A DNA stretch of 7,936 bases, taken from NCBI GenBank assembly GCA_023380515.1, contig JAMCRH010000221.1:1-7936 (forward strand), in the 5' to 3' direction. Every line of letters starts with the position of its first letter. The stretch's first letter is position 1. The DNA is from Gammaproteobacteria bacterium (GTDB lineage: Bacteria > Pseudomonadota > Gammaproteobacteria > Enterobacterales > Alteromonadaceae). The notes under the pieces were generated by a model that was not told where the DNA came from, did not search any database, and saw nothing but the letters and a program-made list of their open reading frames with translations. Shown here in pieces: positions 1 to 6,876 of this stretch. A program made the translations under genes and the position numbers.

Positions 1-495
1 AAATACGGTAATAAGCCCCGTGGTCAACAAGACTTGGCTGCCGAAAAACGATCCAAGCAAGGCTGTAATGCTACCCATGGCAAGGAAGGCCATAACAAAT
101 GCAGGCAATGATTGCACAACTTGGAGGCGGATAAATTGGCGCAAAAATAAAGCACCAACGCTGTAAGCGAGCACATGAGCAATGGAAAAAAGTAAGCTGT
201 GGTAGAAAAGCTCACTGGCTGGCGGCGTTAAACCGTACATGGCTGTGAGCCAATAATTCAAGATAAACGCTGTTGGCGCTATGGGTAAAATAGCGCGCCA
301 GCCATAAACCAATAATGCAGCAAAAGAGAGTCCTGCAGGCGGGTACCAGATACTGGCATAAGGTGCGTATTCAAGAATTGCCGAAAAACGCCATGACAGC
401 GTCCACGCAATCATCAAGACAATCGCTTTGGGGAGTGTTAAGCGAAAGGCATCACTGTTTGTGTCATGAGTTTTTGTTGTTATCAGACGATCCAT
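1..495 (-). CDS. MASE1-domain membrane sensor protein, N-terminal part only
   Basis: This reading frame is open from the ATG at 493-495 through base 1, giving 165 residues with no stop; the rest lies outside the window. The chain is strongly hydrophobic, with about five candidate membrane segments (roughly residues 22-41, 53-69, 70-88, 100-120 and 130-165). Residues 47-67 hold the pattern A-S-I-W-Y-P-P-A-G-L-S followed by aliphatic residues and G-W-R, which resembles the W-P-x-x-G-hydrophobic-G-x-R signature of MASE1, an integral membrane sensor domain. MASE1 proteins usually carry a cytoplasmic output domain (histidine kinase, GGDEF and/or EAL, PAS) after the membrane part, so a signalling role is likely, but the output domain is not visible. 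The ATG was chosen because a GAAG-type ribosome site lies 8 bases before it and an in-frame stop lies at 517-519. The gene has its own promoter and follows the acyl-CoA dehydrogenase gene on the same strand behind a terminator. The MASE1 call is by motif memory, not a search. Confidence 0.72.
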   Translation of the reverse strand, partial: MDRLITTKTHDTNSDAFRLTLPKAIVLMIAWTLSWRFSAILEYAPYASIWYPPAGLSFAALLVYGWRAILPIAPTAFILNYWLTAMYGLTPPASELFYHSLLFSIAHVLAYSVGALFLRQFIRLQVVQSLPAFVMAFLAMGSITALLGSFFGSQVLLTTGLITVF

Positions 496-526
496 TGCTA
501 TCACTTCTTCGTCGTTCTATACACTT

Positions 527-555
527 AACATACGTCATGCACGCGCAAGTGACAA
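527..555 (-). promoter_or_regulatory. Candidate sigma70 promoter for the MASE1 gene
   Basis: Read on the minus strand, TTGTCA (550-555, 5 of 6 to the -35 consensus) and TATGTT (527-532, 4 of 6 to the -10 consensus) are separated by exactly 17 bases. The predicted start of transcription near 520 would give a leader of about 25 bases before the ATG at 495. The -35 hexamer lies almost directly behind the T-run of the upstream gene's terminator, so the unit begins where the previous one ends. Confidence 0.5.
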
Positions 556-557
556 CA

Positions 558-595
558 AAAAACCCTAACCAACCAAAGGGTCGATTAGGGTTTTT
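558..595 (-). terminator. Intrinsic terminator after the acyl-CoA dehydrogenase gene
   Basis: A perfect 11-bp inverted repeat, AAAAACCCTAA at 558-568 and TTAGGGTTTTT at 585-595, encloses a 16-base loop. On the minus strand the stem ends in a run of six T, as expected of a Rho-independent terminator, about 18 bases beyond the TAA at 614-616. The stem has only three G-C pairs flanked by A-T pairs, so it is of moderate strength. It also ends in T on the plus strand, so it could work in both directions, although no plus-strand gene here needs it. Confidence 0.8.
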
Positions 596-613
596 AGCGA
601 ACATCGATACTGT

Positions 614-2392
614 TTAAAATTCGCTTTGGTCAAACTCATATAAACTGCTCGATCCGGCATCAATCGTTGCCACAAGACTATGCACTCGTGGGAACAACTT
701 GGCGAAATAGAACTTCGCTGTTTTCACCTTACCCGTCGCAAAGGCACCTAAGTCAGGGTTCGCTTCAGCAACTTTCGCCATCCGCAGCCATAAGTAGCCG
801 TAGGCAACGTAGCCCAGCAGATTCAAATAATCGACCGCAACGCTATTGATTAAGTTTTCATCGTCTTGGAAACCAGTCAGGACGTCTTTCGAGACCCGCT
901 CCAGTTCGCTTAACCCCTGAGCAAGTTGCTTAAATTCTGCAGTCCACTGGCCTGGCTCTTGTTCGAGAAACTGCTTAATTTCAGCACCAAGTGGCAGTAG
1001 TAGTTTACCACCAGAACCCACAACCTTGCGGCCCAAAAGATCAAGTGCTTGAATGCCGTTCGTTCCTTCATAAATTTGCGCAATCCGGCAATCGCGTACG
1101 AGTTGCTCTTGGCCCCATTCGCGCACATAGCCATGACCACCCAAAATTTGCTGGCCGGCAATCGTTGCCTCTAAACCCGTGTCAGTTAAAAAAGCTTTCG
1201 CAACTGGCGTAAGCAACTGCACTTGAGCTTCTGCTGCTGCGCGCTCTTCTGCCGTGTTGGCAAATTTTGCGCGATCCAACTGTTGGCCAACATAGCTCGA
1301 GAATGCCCGACCACCTTCAACGAAGGCTTTCATGGTTAAAAGCATGCGGCGAATATCACCATGGACCAATAGCGGATCGGCTTCTGCGCTGGTGTCTACA
1401 GTTGCTTTAGCACCACGGCCTTGACGGCGATCAAGCGCATAGTCAAGCGCGGTACCATATGAGCGTGCCGCAGCGCCAAGACCTTGAATACCGACACCAA
1501 GGCGCTCGTAGTTCATCATGGTAAACATGGCTGCCAAGCCGCGATGAGGCTCTCCAACTAACCAGCCTTTCGCGCCATCGAAATTCATCACACAAGTTGC
1601 CGAGGCATGAATACCCATCTTGTGCTCAACTGAGCCAGCAACAGCTGGATTCCGCTCACCGAGCGAACCATCGTCATTGACTAAAAACTTCGGCACTAAA
1701 AAGAGAGAAATACCTTTCGTGCCTGCCGGCGCATCAGGAAGCTTTGCCAGTACCAAATGGATAATGTTATCGGTCAGGTCATGTTCACCACCGGTAATAA
1801 AAATCTTCGTCCCACTAATTGCATAGCTGCCATCGTCAGCCGGTACCGCTTTCGAGCGAATAATACCGAGGTCAGTGCCTGCATGTGGTTCCGTAAGACA
1901 CATGGTGCCGGTCCATTCACCTGTCACCATTTTTTCTAGGTATTTGTCTTTCAGCTCTGCACTCGCATGCAGGTCAAGCGCCATAATCGCGCCTGCAGTC
2001 AGGCCGGAATACAGTGAGAACGAGATATCCGCTGCACACATCATTTCTTCATACTGCGCTGAAAGGGTTTTTGGCATCCCCATTCCGCCGTATTCAGGAT
2101 TTGCGGTTACGCCGACCCAGCCGCCTTCGGCGAGCTGCTTAAATTGTTCTTTATAACCTTTTGGTGTGGTGACCGCGCCGTCAGCGAAATGAATGCCTTC
2201 TTCATCTGCGGCGCGCGCATTTGGCGCAATCAGAGTTGAAGTTAATTTCGCTGCTTCGTCTAGAATCGCCCGCGCAGTATCTGGATCAATAACGTCACGC
2301 AGTTGGTCCATATTGGCCCAGTCATCCGCAACGTTTAGAACGTCAAACAGAACAAAGTTCATGTCTTGCAACGCTACTTTATATTCACTCAT
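614..2392 (-). CDS. Acyl-CoA dehydrogenase, long DmdC-like type (592 aa)
   Basis: This is an FAD-dependent enzyme expected to oxidise an acyl-CoA to the trans-2-enoyl-CoA, the first step of beta-oxidation, passing electrons to ETF. Domains in order are: a short N-terminal extension typical of the long type (about 1-35), the helical N-terminal domain (about 38-158), the beta-barrel with M-C-L-T-E-P-H-A-G-T-D (164-174) and G-T-K-I-F-I-T-G-G (194-202), the C-terminal helical domain with GGHGYVRE (418-425) and YEGTNG (441-446), and an extra C-terminal domain (about 460-592). Glu442 in YEGTNG is the expected catalytic base. The length of about 590-600 residues and the extra domain match the group holding 3-methylmercaptopropionyl-CoA dehydrogenase (DmdC) and many FadE-like paralogues. 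Substrate therefore cannot be assigned: medium- or long-chain fatty acyl-CoA is as likely as a sulfur compound. The ATG has GGGAG (2399-2403) six bases upstream. A PsrA-like palindrome lies upstream and a terminator downstream, so it looks monocistronic. Confidence 0.93.
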   Translation of the reverse strand: MSEYKVALQDMNFVLFDVLNVADDWANMDQLRDVIDPDTARAILDEAAKLTSTLIAPNARAADEEGIHFADGAVTTPKGYKEQFKQLAEGGWVGVTANPEYGGMGMPKTLSAQYEEMMCAADISFSLYSGLTAGAIMALDLHASAELKDKYLEKMVTGEWTGTMCLTEPHAGTDLGIIRSKAVPADDGSYAISGTKIFITGGEHDLTDNIIHLVLAKLPDAPAGTKGISLFLVPKFLVNDDGSLGERNPAVAGSVEHKMGIHASATCVMNFDGAKGWLVGEPHRGLAAMFTMMNYERLGVGIQGLGAAARSYGTALDYALDRRQGRGAKATVDTSAEADPLLVHGDIRRMLLTMKAFVEGGRAFSSYVGQQLDRAKFANTAEERAAAEAQVQLLTPVAKAFLTDTGLEATIAGQQILGGHGYVREWGQEQLVRDCRIAQIYEGTNGIQALDLLGRKVVGSGGKLLLPLGAEIKQFLEQEPGQWTAEFKQLAQGLSELERVSKDVLTGFQDDENLINSVAVDYLNLLGYVAYGYLWLRMAKVAEANPDLGAFATGKVKTAKFYFAKLFPRVHSLVATIDAGSSSLYEFDQSEF

Positions 2393-2433
2393 TTTCTACT
2401 CCCATCACCTTCTGGATGCGGCTATGTTAATTT

Positions 2434-2449
2434 TCAAACAGCCGTTTAA
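2434..2449 (-). promoter_or_regulatory. Candidate PsrA-type fatty-acid regulator operator
   Basis: On the minus strand the 16 bases read TTAAAC-GGCT-GTTTGA, an imperfect palindrome with 5 of 6 arm positions complementary and a perfect AAAC-N4-GTTT core. The published binding pattern of the TetR-family regulator PsrA is (G/C)AAAC-N2-4-GTTT(G/C), which the right arm matches fully and the left arm misses only in its outer base. It lies 42 bases before the start codon of an acyl-CoA dehydrogenase, the type of gene PsrA or FadR represses when long-chain acyl-CoA is scarce. That a PsrA protein exists in this organism is inference. Confidence 0.42.
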
Positions 2450-2492
2450 CTTTCTACGCATCATCGCAAAGGTTGGATGAGTTCGCAAGTAT

Positions 2493-4613
2493 TCAATAAG
2501 GAATATCCTCGAGTGCTTCGAGTTGAAAGAGGAAATCATCAAACCCTAAAATCACATGAGAAGGTTCGATGGCCACAATGCGCAAGTCTCGATAGCGCTC
2601 GCCTTCTCGGAGCATGCGACCGTCAAAGCGCACCCATCGATCTTGATTACGGCCACTGTACATATGTGACTCATAACTGAGGGACGGCAAACGTTGACGT
2701 TGTTGAGCGGTCAAATCCTGAAATGTCGCCAATGGTCCAGATTGAGTTGGCTCTGGTGCAGGTGGGGGTGGATTCAGTAAATCGTCAAAACCGACTTCAG
2801 CAACAGCGCTATCGAATAATGTACGAATTCGATCCGAGACGTATTCCTCTTCCTCAGCAACACCTTGTGCTGAGACACGCTCTCCGACTTCGGTCGACGG
2901 CTCAACCCGCGCAATCGTTAATTCTGGCACCATCAAACCTGAAAAAGAGCCCACTCGGAGTTGACGTGGTGATGCGGAACTACTCATCAGGGCCTGGGTG
3001 CTCCCAACAGCGCTGGCACTCAAGCGTGGTCCATAACTCAATGCGCCACTGCTCAAATAGGCTAATTCTGCGGGTGTAAAATAGTCCTCATCCACGCGAC
3101 TGGTATTGTGCACCGTGACTAAATGGCGACGGAGCCAATTTATTTGCGCAGCATAGGGCGCGCCCTGCATCGAGTATGGTGCACGAGCACCTAGGCCGGA
3201 GCGGATCCAATCACTGTTATCAGCCGGTGGCAATTGCCAAATCATTAACGCTGAAGTTGGAAACTTCGCGCGCAAGGCCGACTCTTCGCTCGTTAGCAGT
3301 CCATCCGCGCTTAATAAGGTCCAAGTCCGAACACCTTGGTCATTACGTTGATAGTCGAGCAACAGCACATAACTCGAGGGCTGCTCCGCTTCTTCATGCG
3401 GAATTTCAGCAACCACCGGCAAATCAAATGTGATCACTTGGTCCAAGGTTAACTCTGCCTGTAAACAGCCTAAACGCACATCCTGCAAACTAAGACATGG
3501 TTCACTGTCATCCACAAATGACTGCACTTGCCACAATTCCGCTAAACCCATCAACGCCTGAGGCAGCGCAAGGCCAACGAGCGGCGTCCGCTCAATTACA
3601 GTTGATTCGGACGAGCGACGCTCCTGAGACTGCTGCGCTGATGCTTCGTTCACAGTCACGCCACCTGCCGCATTGTTTTCGTTGCTTTGCAGAAACCACC
3701 ACCCTGCTGCAAACACGACCACCACAGCTGCCGCACTTGTGACTCTTACAAGCCAAGGTTGGTGTTGGCGATGCTGGCGTGACGGGGTTTGTAAGCTGAG
3801 CGATTGAATCGCTTCGCGCACTAACGCCTTCGTTACGACTTTAGTTTCTGCGCGTGCGGCAAGTTGTAACGCCCGATCACAGACTAAGTTGATCAAACGC
3901 GGTGTACCTTGGCTAAACTGATAAATGGCCTTGATACTTGCGGTCGGAAAAATGGAGTCGATCGCCACGCCCGGTTGCGCGACCCGAGTCAACCGATGTT
4001 GAATGTATTCCTGCATTTCAGAGAGCGTGAGTGGCAACAAATGATAGCGAGCAACAATTCGTTGCGCGACTTGTCGCAGCTCTCGACGTTGCAATAGCTC
4101 CTGCAGTTCGGGTTGGCCAATCAAGGCGATACTGAGAAGCTTGCGCGCATTGGTTTCTAGATTCGTCAGTAATCGTAATTGTTCTAAGACGGATGGTAGC
4201 AGATGTTGTGCTTCATCAATGAGAATAACCGGGTGACGACCTTCGGCACTGCTAGTAAGGAGAAATTTACTAAGATGGTCAGTGAGGCGTTTTAACGAGG
4301 CCTTTTCATGTCGGCCAGGAATACCGAACTGGTCGCAAATGGTTGCTAGCATCTCACGTTCACTAAGCATGGGGTTGACCACAAACGCCACCACCAACTT
4401 ATCGCCGAGTTCCTCCATCACTGCCCGTGACAGCGTCGTTTTACCAGTGCCCACTTCACCAGTTAAAAGCAGAAATCCACCACTGCCGCTTAAGCCATTT
4501 CGTAAATGGTCGAGCCCTTCTCGATGCCTCGGCCCAAGAAATAAAAACTCGGGATCTGGGGCAATTGAGAACGGTACTTGCTCAAAACCAAAATAATCAT
4601 GATACATGGGCAC
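2493..4613 (-). CDS. gspAB: GspA-GspB fusion, type II secretion assembly ATPase
   Basis: This inner-membrane protein is expected to use ATP hydrolysis to act on or bind peptidoglycan so that the secretin GspD can assemble in the outer membrane. Residues 1-280 are an ExeA-type AAA+ domain starting Y-H-D-Y-F-G-F and containing Walker A GEVGTGKTT (52-60) and Walker B VILIDEAQ (129-136). Residues 287-308 form one membrane segment. The periplasmic part has the ExeA-like middle region (about 345-465) with a Cys pair (C373, C383), then a weak peptidoglycan-binding-like stretch (about 470-530), a low-complexity Ser/Ala/Glu linker, a Pro-rich hinge (615-622) and a C-terminal GspB domain (about 642-703: L-P-S-L-S-Y-E-S-H-M-Y-S, then V-R-F-D-G-R). 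GspA and GspB are separate proteins in many species; a fused EpsAB is known in Vibrio vulnificus. The frame begins with GTG at 4611-4613, with ATG two codons later at 4605-4607; relatives usually start at the latter. No other type II secretion gene is in the window. Confidence 0.88.
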   Translation of the reverse strand: MPMYHDYFGFEQVPFSIAPDPEFLFLGPRHREGLDHLRNGLSGSGGFLLLTGEVGTGKTTLSRAVMEELGDKLVVAFVVNPMLSEREMLATICDQFGIPGRHEKASLKRLTDHLSKFLLTSSAEGRHPVILIDEAQHLLPSVLEQLRLLTNLETNARKLLSIALIGQPELQELLQRRELRQVAQRIVARYHLLPLTLSEMQEYIQHRLTRVAQPGVAIDSIFPTASIKAIYQFSQGTPRLINLVCDRALQLAARAETKVVTKALVREAIQSLSLQTPSRQHRQHQPWLVRVTSAAAVVVVFAAGWWFLQSNENNAAGGVTVNEASAQQSQERRSSESTVIERTPLVGLALPQALMGLAELWQVQSFVDDSEPCLSLQDVRLGCLQAELTLDQVITFDLPVVAEIPHEEAEQPSSYVLLLDYQRNDQGVRTWTLLSADGLLTSEESALRAKFPTSALMIWQLPPADNSDWIRSGLGARAPYSMQGAPYAAQINWLRRHLVTVHNTSRVDEDYFTPAELAYLSSGALSYGPRLSASAVGSTQALMSSSASPRQLRVGSFSGLMVPELTIARVEPSTEVGERVSAQGVAEEEEYVSDRIRTLFDSAVAEVGFDDLLNPPPPAPEPTQSGPLATFQDLTAQQRQRLPSLSYESHMYSGRNQDRWVRFDGRMLREGERYRDLRIVAIEPSHVILGFDDFLFQLEALEDIPY

Positions 4614-4618
4614 AGAAT

Positions 4619-4622
4619 ACCT
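4619..4622 (-). promoter_or_regulatory. Ribosome site bearing on the gspAB start
   Basis: The minus strand reads AGGT here. It lies six bases before the GTG at 4611-4613 but twelve before the ATG at 4605-4607. Spacing favours GTG, while the usual start of ExeA-type proteins (Met-Tyr-x-x-Tyr-Phe-Gly) favours ATG. The difference is only two residues (Met-Pro). Confidence 0.4.
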
Positions 4623-4649
4623 AAGGTTATGATACTGTTATTCTTGTTG

Positions 4650-4679
4650 TTGCACGCTTTTTTGCACGCGTCACTGCAA
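4650..4679. repeat. TTGCACGC direct repeat plus inverted half-site, divergent spacer
   Basis: In the 168-bp spacer between the divergent gspAB and cca genes, the octamer TTGCACGC occurs at 4650-4657 and again at 4662-4669, a 12-base period. A TGCAA at 4675-4679 then forms an inverted pair with the second copy (TTGCA-N8-TGCAA). The arrangement could be a regulator binding site acting on gspAB, cca or both. It matches no operator I recognise, and a chance repeat in so short a motif is possible. I saw no convincing sigma70 promoter in the remainder of the spacer. Confidence 0.3.
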
Positions 4680-4781
4680 GTTAGCAGGGCAGACTAATTC
4701 ACGCAACGAATCTCTATTCACCGAACTGCTTAGTCAAACCTGAGGCCAGTTCGTTTTAAGCATCGGAGTGTTTAAGTATAG

Positions 4782-5945
4782 ATGAAAGTGTATCGGGTTG
4801 GCGGCGCAGTGCGCGATGAATTACTTGGGTTAACTGCCCATGAGCATGACTATGTTGTCGTTGGGGCGACCCCCGAAGAAATGCTGCAACTTGGTTTTCA
4901 GCAAGTCGGGAAAGACTTCCCTGTTTTCTTGCATCCGCGCAGCAAAGAAGAATATGCCCTAGCGCGAACCGAGCGTAAATCAGGCCGTGGCTACACTGGA
5001 TTTGACTGCTATGCCGCACCCGATGTTACGTTGGAAGAAGACTTGCAGCGCCGAGATCTGACCATCAATGCAATTGCCATGAGCGAAGATGGTGAGTTGA
5101 TCGATCCTTACGGAGGCTGTCGCGACTTGAATGCACGTGTTCTGCGTCATGTTTCATCAGCGTTTACCGAAGACCCCTTGCGTGTATTACGTCTGGCACG
5201 CTTTGCCGCTCGCTTCGCGCATTTTGGCTTTACTATCGCCCCTGAAACAGGGACTTTGATGCGGCAAATTGTCGACTCTGGCGAACTGGCGACACTGACA
5301 CCCGAGCGTGTTTGGATGGAAACTCGCAAAGCTTTAGCGACACCAAACCCGGTGCGTTACTTTCAGGTTTTACAAGAGTTTGGCGCCCTCGAAGAGTTAA
5401 TTAAGAGCCCGGTAGACGCCTCTCCGCTCTTACCCTTTCGTGCGCTTCAAACAGCAACAGCCGAATCCATGCCCGCCGATCATGATGATTATGAAGATGA
5501 GTTAGTCAGGCGCTACAGTTTGGCCTACTTTGATTTACAACATGAATTGACGTTACACCACTGCGTCCATGAGCGCTGGCGCGTCCCTAATCAGTGCCAA
5601 CGCATCGCCGACGCAACCGTTCATGTGTGTCGCCAATTTCATGACAGTCAAGCGCATCTCTCGGCGGCAGAGCTTTTGCAAACTCTCAACGCCCTCGACA
5701 GCTTCCGGCGTCCTGCATTGTGGCAACAAACGTTGCACTGTGTGCAAACAGTGTTCGACGCATATCCTGAATTCCAAACACTGCGCCAGCGGCCAGACTT
5801 TGCTGTTTTAACGACTGCATACGAACAGTTACAAGCAATTAATGCAACCGACGTCATGGCCGATGGTTTTGTTCACCAAGAAATTAGTGCAGAAATTAAG
5901 CGACGACGTCTGCAGTACCTTGAGCAAGTACTTGCGACCAAGTAA
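4782..5945 (+). CDS. cca: CCA-adding tRNA nucleotidyltransferase with decayed HD domain
   Basis: This enzyme builds or repairs the 3' CCA end of tRNAs using CTP and ATP. The N-terminal half follows the E. coli enzyme closely: [10 protein letters not shown] (7-16), the metal site region E-H-D-Y-V-V-V-G (21-28), RRDLTINA (90-97), EDPLRVLR (130-137) with the arginine-rich helix after it, and TPERVW (173-178). The length is 387 residues against 412 in E. coli. The missing part lies between residues 203 and 270, where E. coli has its HD phosphohydrolase domain. Here the C-H-D-L-G-K equivalent reads Y-F-D-L-Q-H and the H-H-G-H-G-P element is gone, so the phosphatase and 2',3'-cyclic phosphodiesterase side activities are probably absent. 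The first catalytic carboxylate, Asp21 in E. coli, is Glu; Asp23 is kept. The ATG matches the family start, although GGAG (4765-4768) lies 13 bases away. The last 50 bp overlap folK. Confidence 0.95.
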   Translation: MKVYRVGGAVRDELLGLTAHEHDYVVVGATPEEMLQLGFQQVGKDFPVFLHPRSKEEYALARTERKSGRGYTGFDCYAAPDVTLEEDLQRRDLTINAIAMSEDGELIDPYGGCRDLNARVLRHVSSAFTEDPLRVLRLARFAARFAHFGFTIAPETGTLMRQIVDSGELATLTPERVWMETRKALATPNPVRYFQVLQEFGALEELIKSPVDASPLLPFRALQTATAESMPADHDDYEDELVRRYSLAYFDLQHELTLHHCVHERWRVPNQCQRIADATVHVCRQFHDSQAHLSAAELLQTLNALDSFRRPALWQQTLHCVQTVFDAYPEFQTLRQRPDFAVLTTAYEQLQAINATDVMADGFVHQEISAEIKRRRLQYLEQVLATK

Positions 5946-6486
5946 GTGGTAATTGCTGCATGAGTGTGCTGGCCATACCGTCGCCATGTTGAGCCTGTTG
6001 TTGCAACATGTCACGCCAGAGCGCTTGATAGCTCTGTTGCGTTTGCGGATGCAGGGCAAATGGGACAAGGTCAGCTAACGGCTTAAGTACATAGGCACGA
6101 GTTAGAATGTCGCTGCGCGGCAAAGCTGGCTCATTTGCCGTCGCATCTTGAATACAGTCGCCATATAAAAGAACATCAATGTCGAGCGTGCGTGAACTAT
6201 ACTTCTCTGCGCTTTCCGGGCGACCATGAGCAAGTTCAATTTGGCGACAGATCTGCTGCACATCCGCTAAACTCAGCTCAGTTCGCACTTCCGCTACCAA
6301 GTTGTAAAACGCTGGTCCGCTAAATCCGTACGCTTCACTTTCATAAATCGGAGATAACGACAGCTCGGCAAAGGCTTCAGCAAGTGAGTGAACCCCAGCC
6401 TGAATATGCTTGAGGCGTTCTAGGTTACTGCCAATTCCCAAAAACACGCGAGTGAATGTCGGTTGTGCAGCCTCTGCAATACTCAT
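5896..6486 (-). CDS. folK: HPPK, 6-hydroxymethyl-dihydropterin pyrophosphokinase
   Basis: This cytosolic enzyme transfers pyrophosphate from ATP to 6-hydroxymethyl-7,8-dihydropterin, giving the substrate of dihydropteroate synthase in folate synthesis. Visible motifs are GIGSNL (17-22), YESEAYG (48-54), Y-N-L-V (61-64), the E-x-x-x-G-R element (84-89), and [11 protein letters not shown] (99-109), whose Asp102 and Asp104 are the expected Mg2+ ligands. The element after it reads [16 protein letters not shown], with Arg where E. coli FolK has the P-H histidine, a form I associate with the second FolK type found next to folB in Pseudomonas. At 196 residues it is longer than E. coli FolK (159): about 12 extra residues at the N-terminus and a tail of about 25. 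The tail is encoded partly in the 50-bp overlap with cca. The ATG overlaps the folB stop as ATGA, implying coupled translation. A second folK elsewhere in the genome is possible. Confidence 0.92.
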   Translation of the reverse strand: MSIAEAAQPTFTRVFLGIGSNLERLKHIQAGVHSLAEAFAELSLSPIYESEAYGFSGPAFYNLVAEVRTELSLADVQQICRQIELAHGRPESAEKYSSRTLDIDVLLYGDCIQDATANEPALPRSDILTRAYVLKPLADLVPFALHPQTQQSYQALWRDMLQQQAQHGDGMASTLMQQLPLTWSQVLAQGTADVVA

Positions 6487-6866
6487 GCTAGACGTTTCCG
6501 CTCAATCTCTACGGCAACCGTTCTAGCACTCTTAATCGCGGTTGGTTTTGCCACCCGTAAACGCACCGCGGTGACGGAAAATGATTGTAATACAAGGTCA
6601 GCAAGCGCTTCTGCCACTTCCTCAATTAAGCCCCAAGGCCGCGCCGCAATAGCAGCTTCGAGCGCCTCGCACACAGCAGCATAATCAAGTGCATCGGTAA
6701 TGTTGCCGGATTGAGCTGCCGGCCGATTATTCCAAGCCATTTCCACATCAATAACCAATGGTTGCTGAATGGTTTGTTCCCAATCGTAAATACCAATAAC
6801 GGCGGGGACTTCAAGTGCTTCAATGAGCACACAATCAGCCACTTGCAGTCCGGCTATGTCTTTCAC
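6483..6866 (-). CDS. folB: Dihydroneopterin aldolase
   Basis: This enzyme cleaves 7,8-dihydroneopterin to 6-hydroxymethyl-7,8-dihydropterin and glycolaldehyde, the step immediately before FolK. The 127-residue chain shows I-G-I-Y-D-W-E-Q (24-31) with the conserved Glu30, then I-D-V-E-M-A-W-N-N-R (39-48), LDYA (60-63), L-I-E-E-V-A-E (80-86) and A-K-P-T-A (106-110), where Lys107 is the expected catalytic lysine. Most of these align directly with E. coli FolB. The start is GTG at 6864-6866 with AGGTG five bases upstream. This adds about nine residues before the point where E. coli FolB begins, and another GTG at 6840-6842 would give the standard length but has only a weak ribosome site. It forms a two-gene operon with folK and is divergent from plsY; the 141-bp spacer between them is AT-rich near folB, and I could not assign a firm promoter in it. 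Confidence 0.95.
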   Translation of the reverse strand: MKDIAGLQVADCVLIEALEVPAVIGIYDWEQTIQQPLVIDVEMAWNNRPAAQSGNITDALDYAAVCEALEAAIAARPWGLIEEVAEALADLVLQSFSVTAVRLRVAKPTAIKSARTVAVEIERKRLA

Positions 6867-6871
6867 GCATT

Positions 6872-6876
6872 CACCT
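6872..6876 (-). promoter_or_regulatory. Ribosome site supporting the folB GTG start
   Basis: The minus strand reads AGGTG, five bases before the GTG at 6864-6866. It supports this start over the internal GTG at 6840-6842, which has only GGA at a suitable distance. Confidence 0.5.

Noticed and set aside
24..215. 63-residue minus-strand open frame at the left edge
   Set aside because: It is a frame-shifted shadow of the MASE1 gene, whose own frame is open from 495 to base 1 and carries the recognisable motif.
315..617. 100-residue plus-strand open frame spanning the MASE1 gene start and the terminator
   Set aside because: It runs antisense through coding sequence and then through the terminator and promoter, and shows no recognisable protein features.
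2461..2480. TCATC / GATGA hairpin between gspAB and the acyl-CoA dehydrogenase gene
   Set aside because: The stem is only 5 bp with a 10-base loop and no following T-run, so it does not qualify as a terminator.
2723..3079. Long open frame on the plus strand opposite gspAB (also 3176-3433 and 4282-4596)
   Set aside because: These are antisense shadows of a confident gene: no family motifs, unlikely composition and no suitable ribosome sites.
4629..4634. TATCAT as a -10 box for gspAB
   Set aside because: It matches 5 of 6 bases, but no acceptable -35 lies 16-18 bases upstream, and the resulting start would leave almost no leader before the ribosome site.
5388..5591. Frameshift or deletion in cca as the reason for the missing HD motif
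   Set aside because: The frame is intact on both sides, and the downstream R-V-P-N and C-terminal R-R-R segments align with the family, so divergence in frame explains it better.
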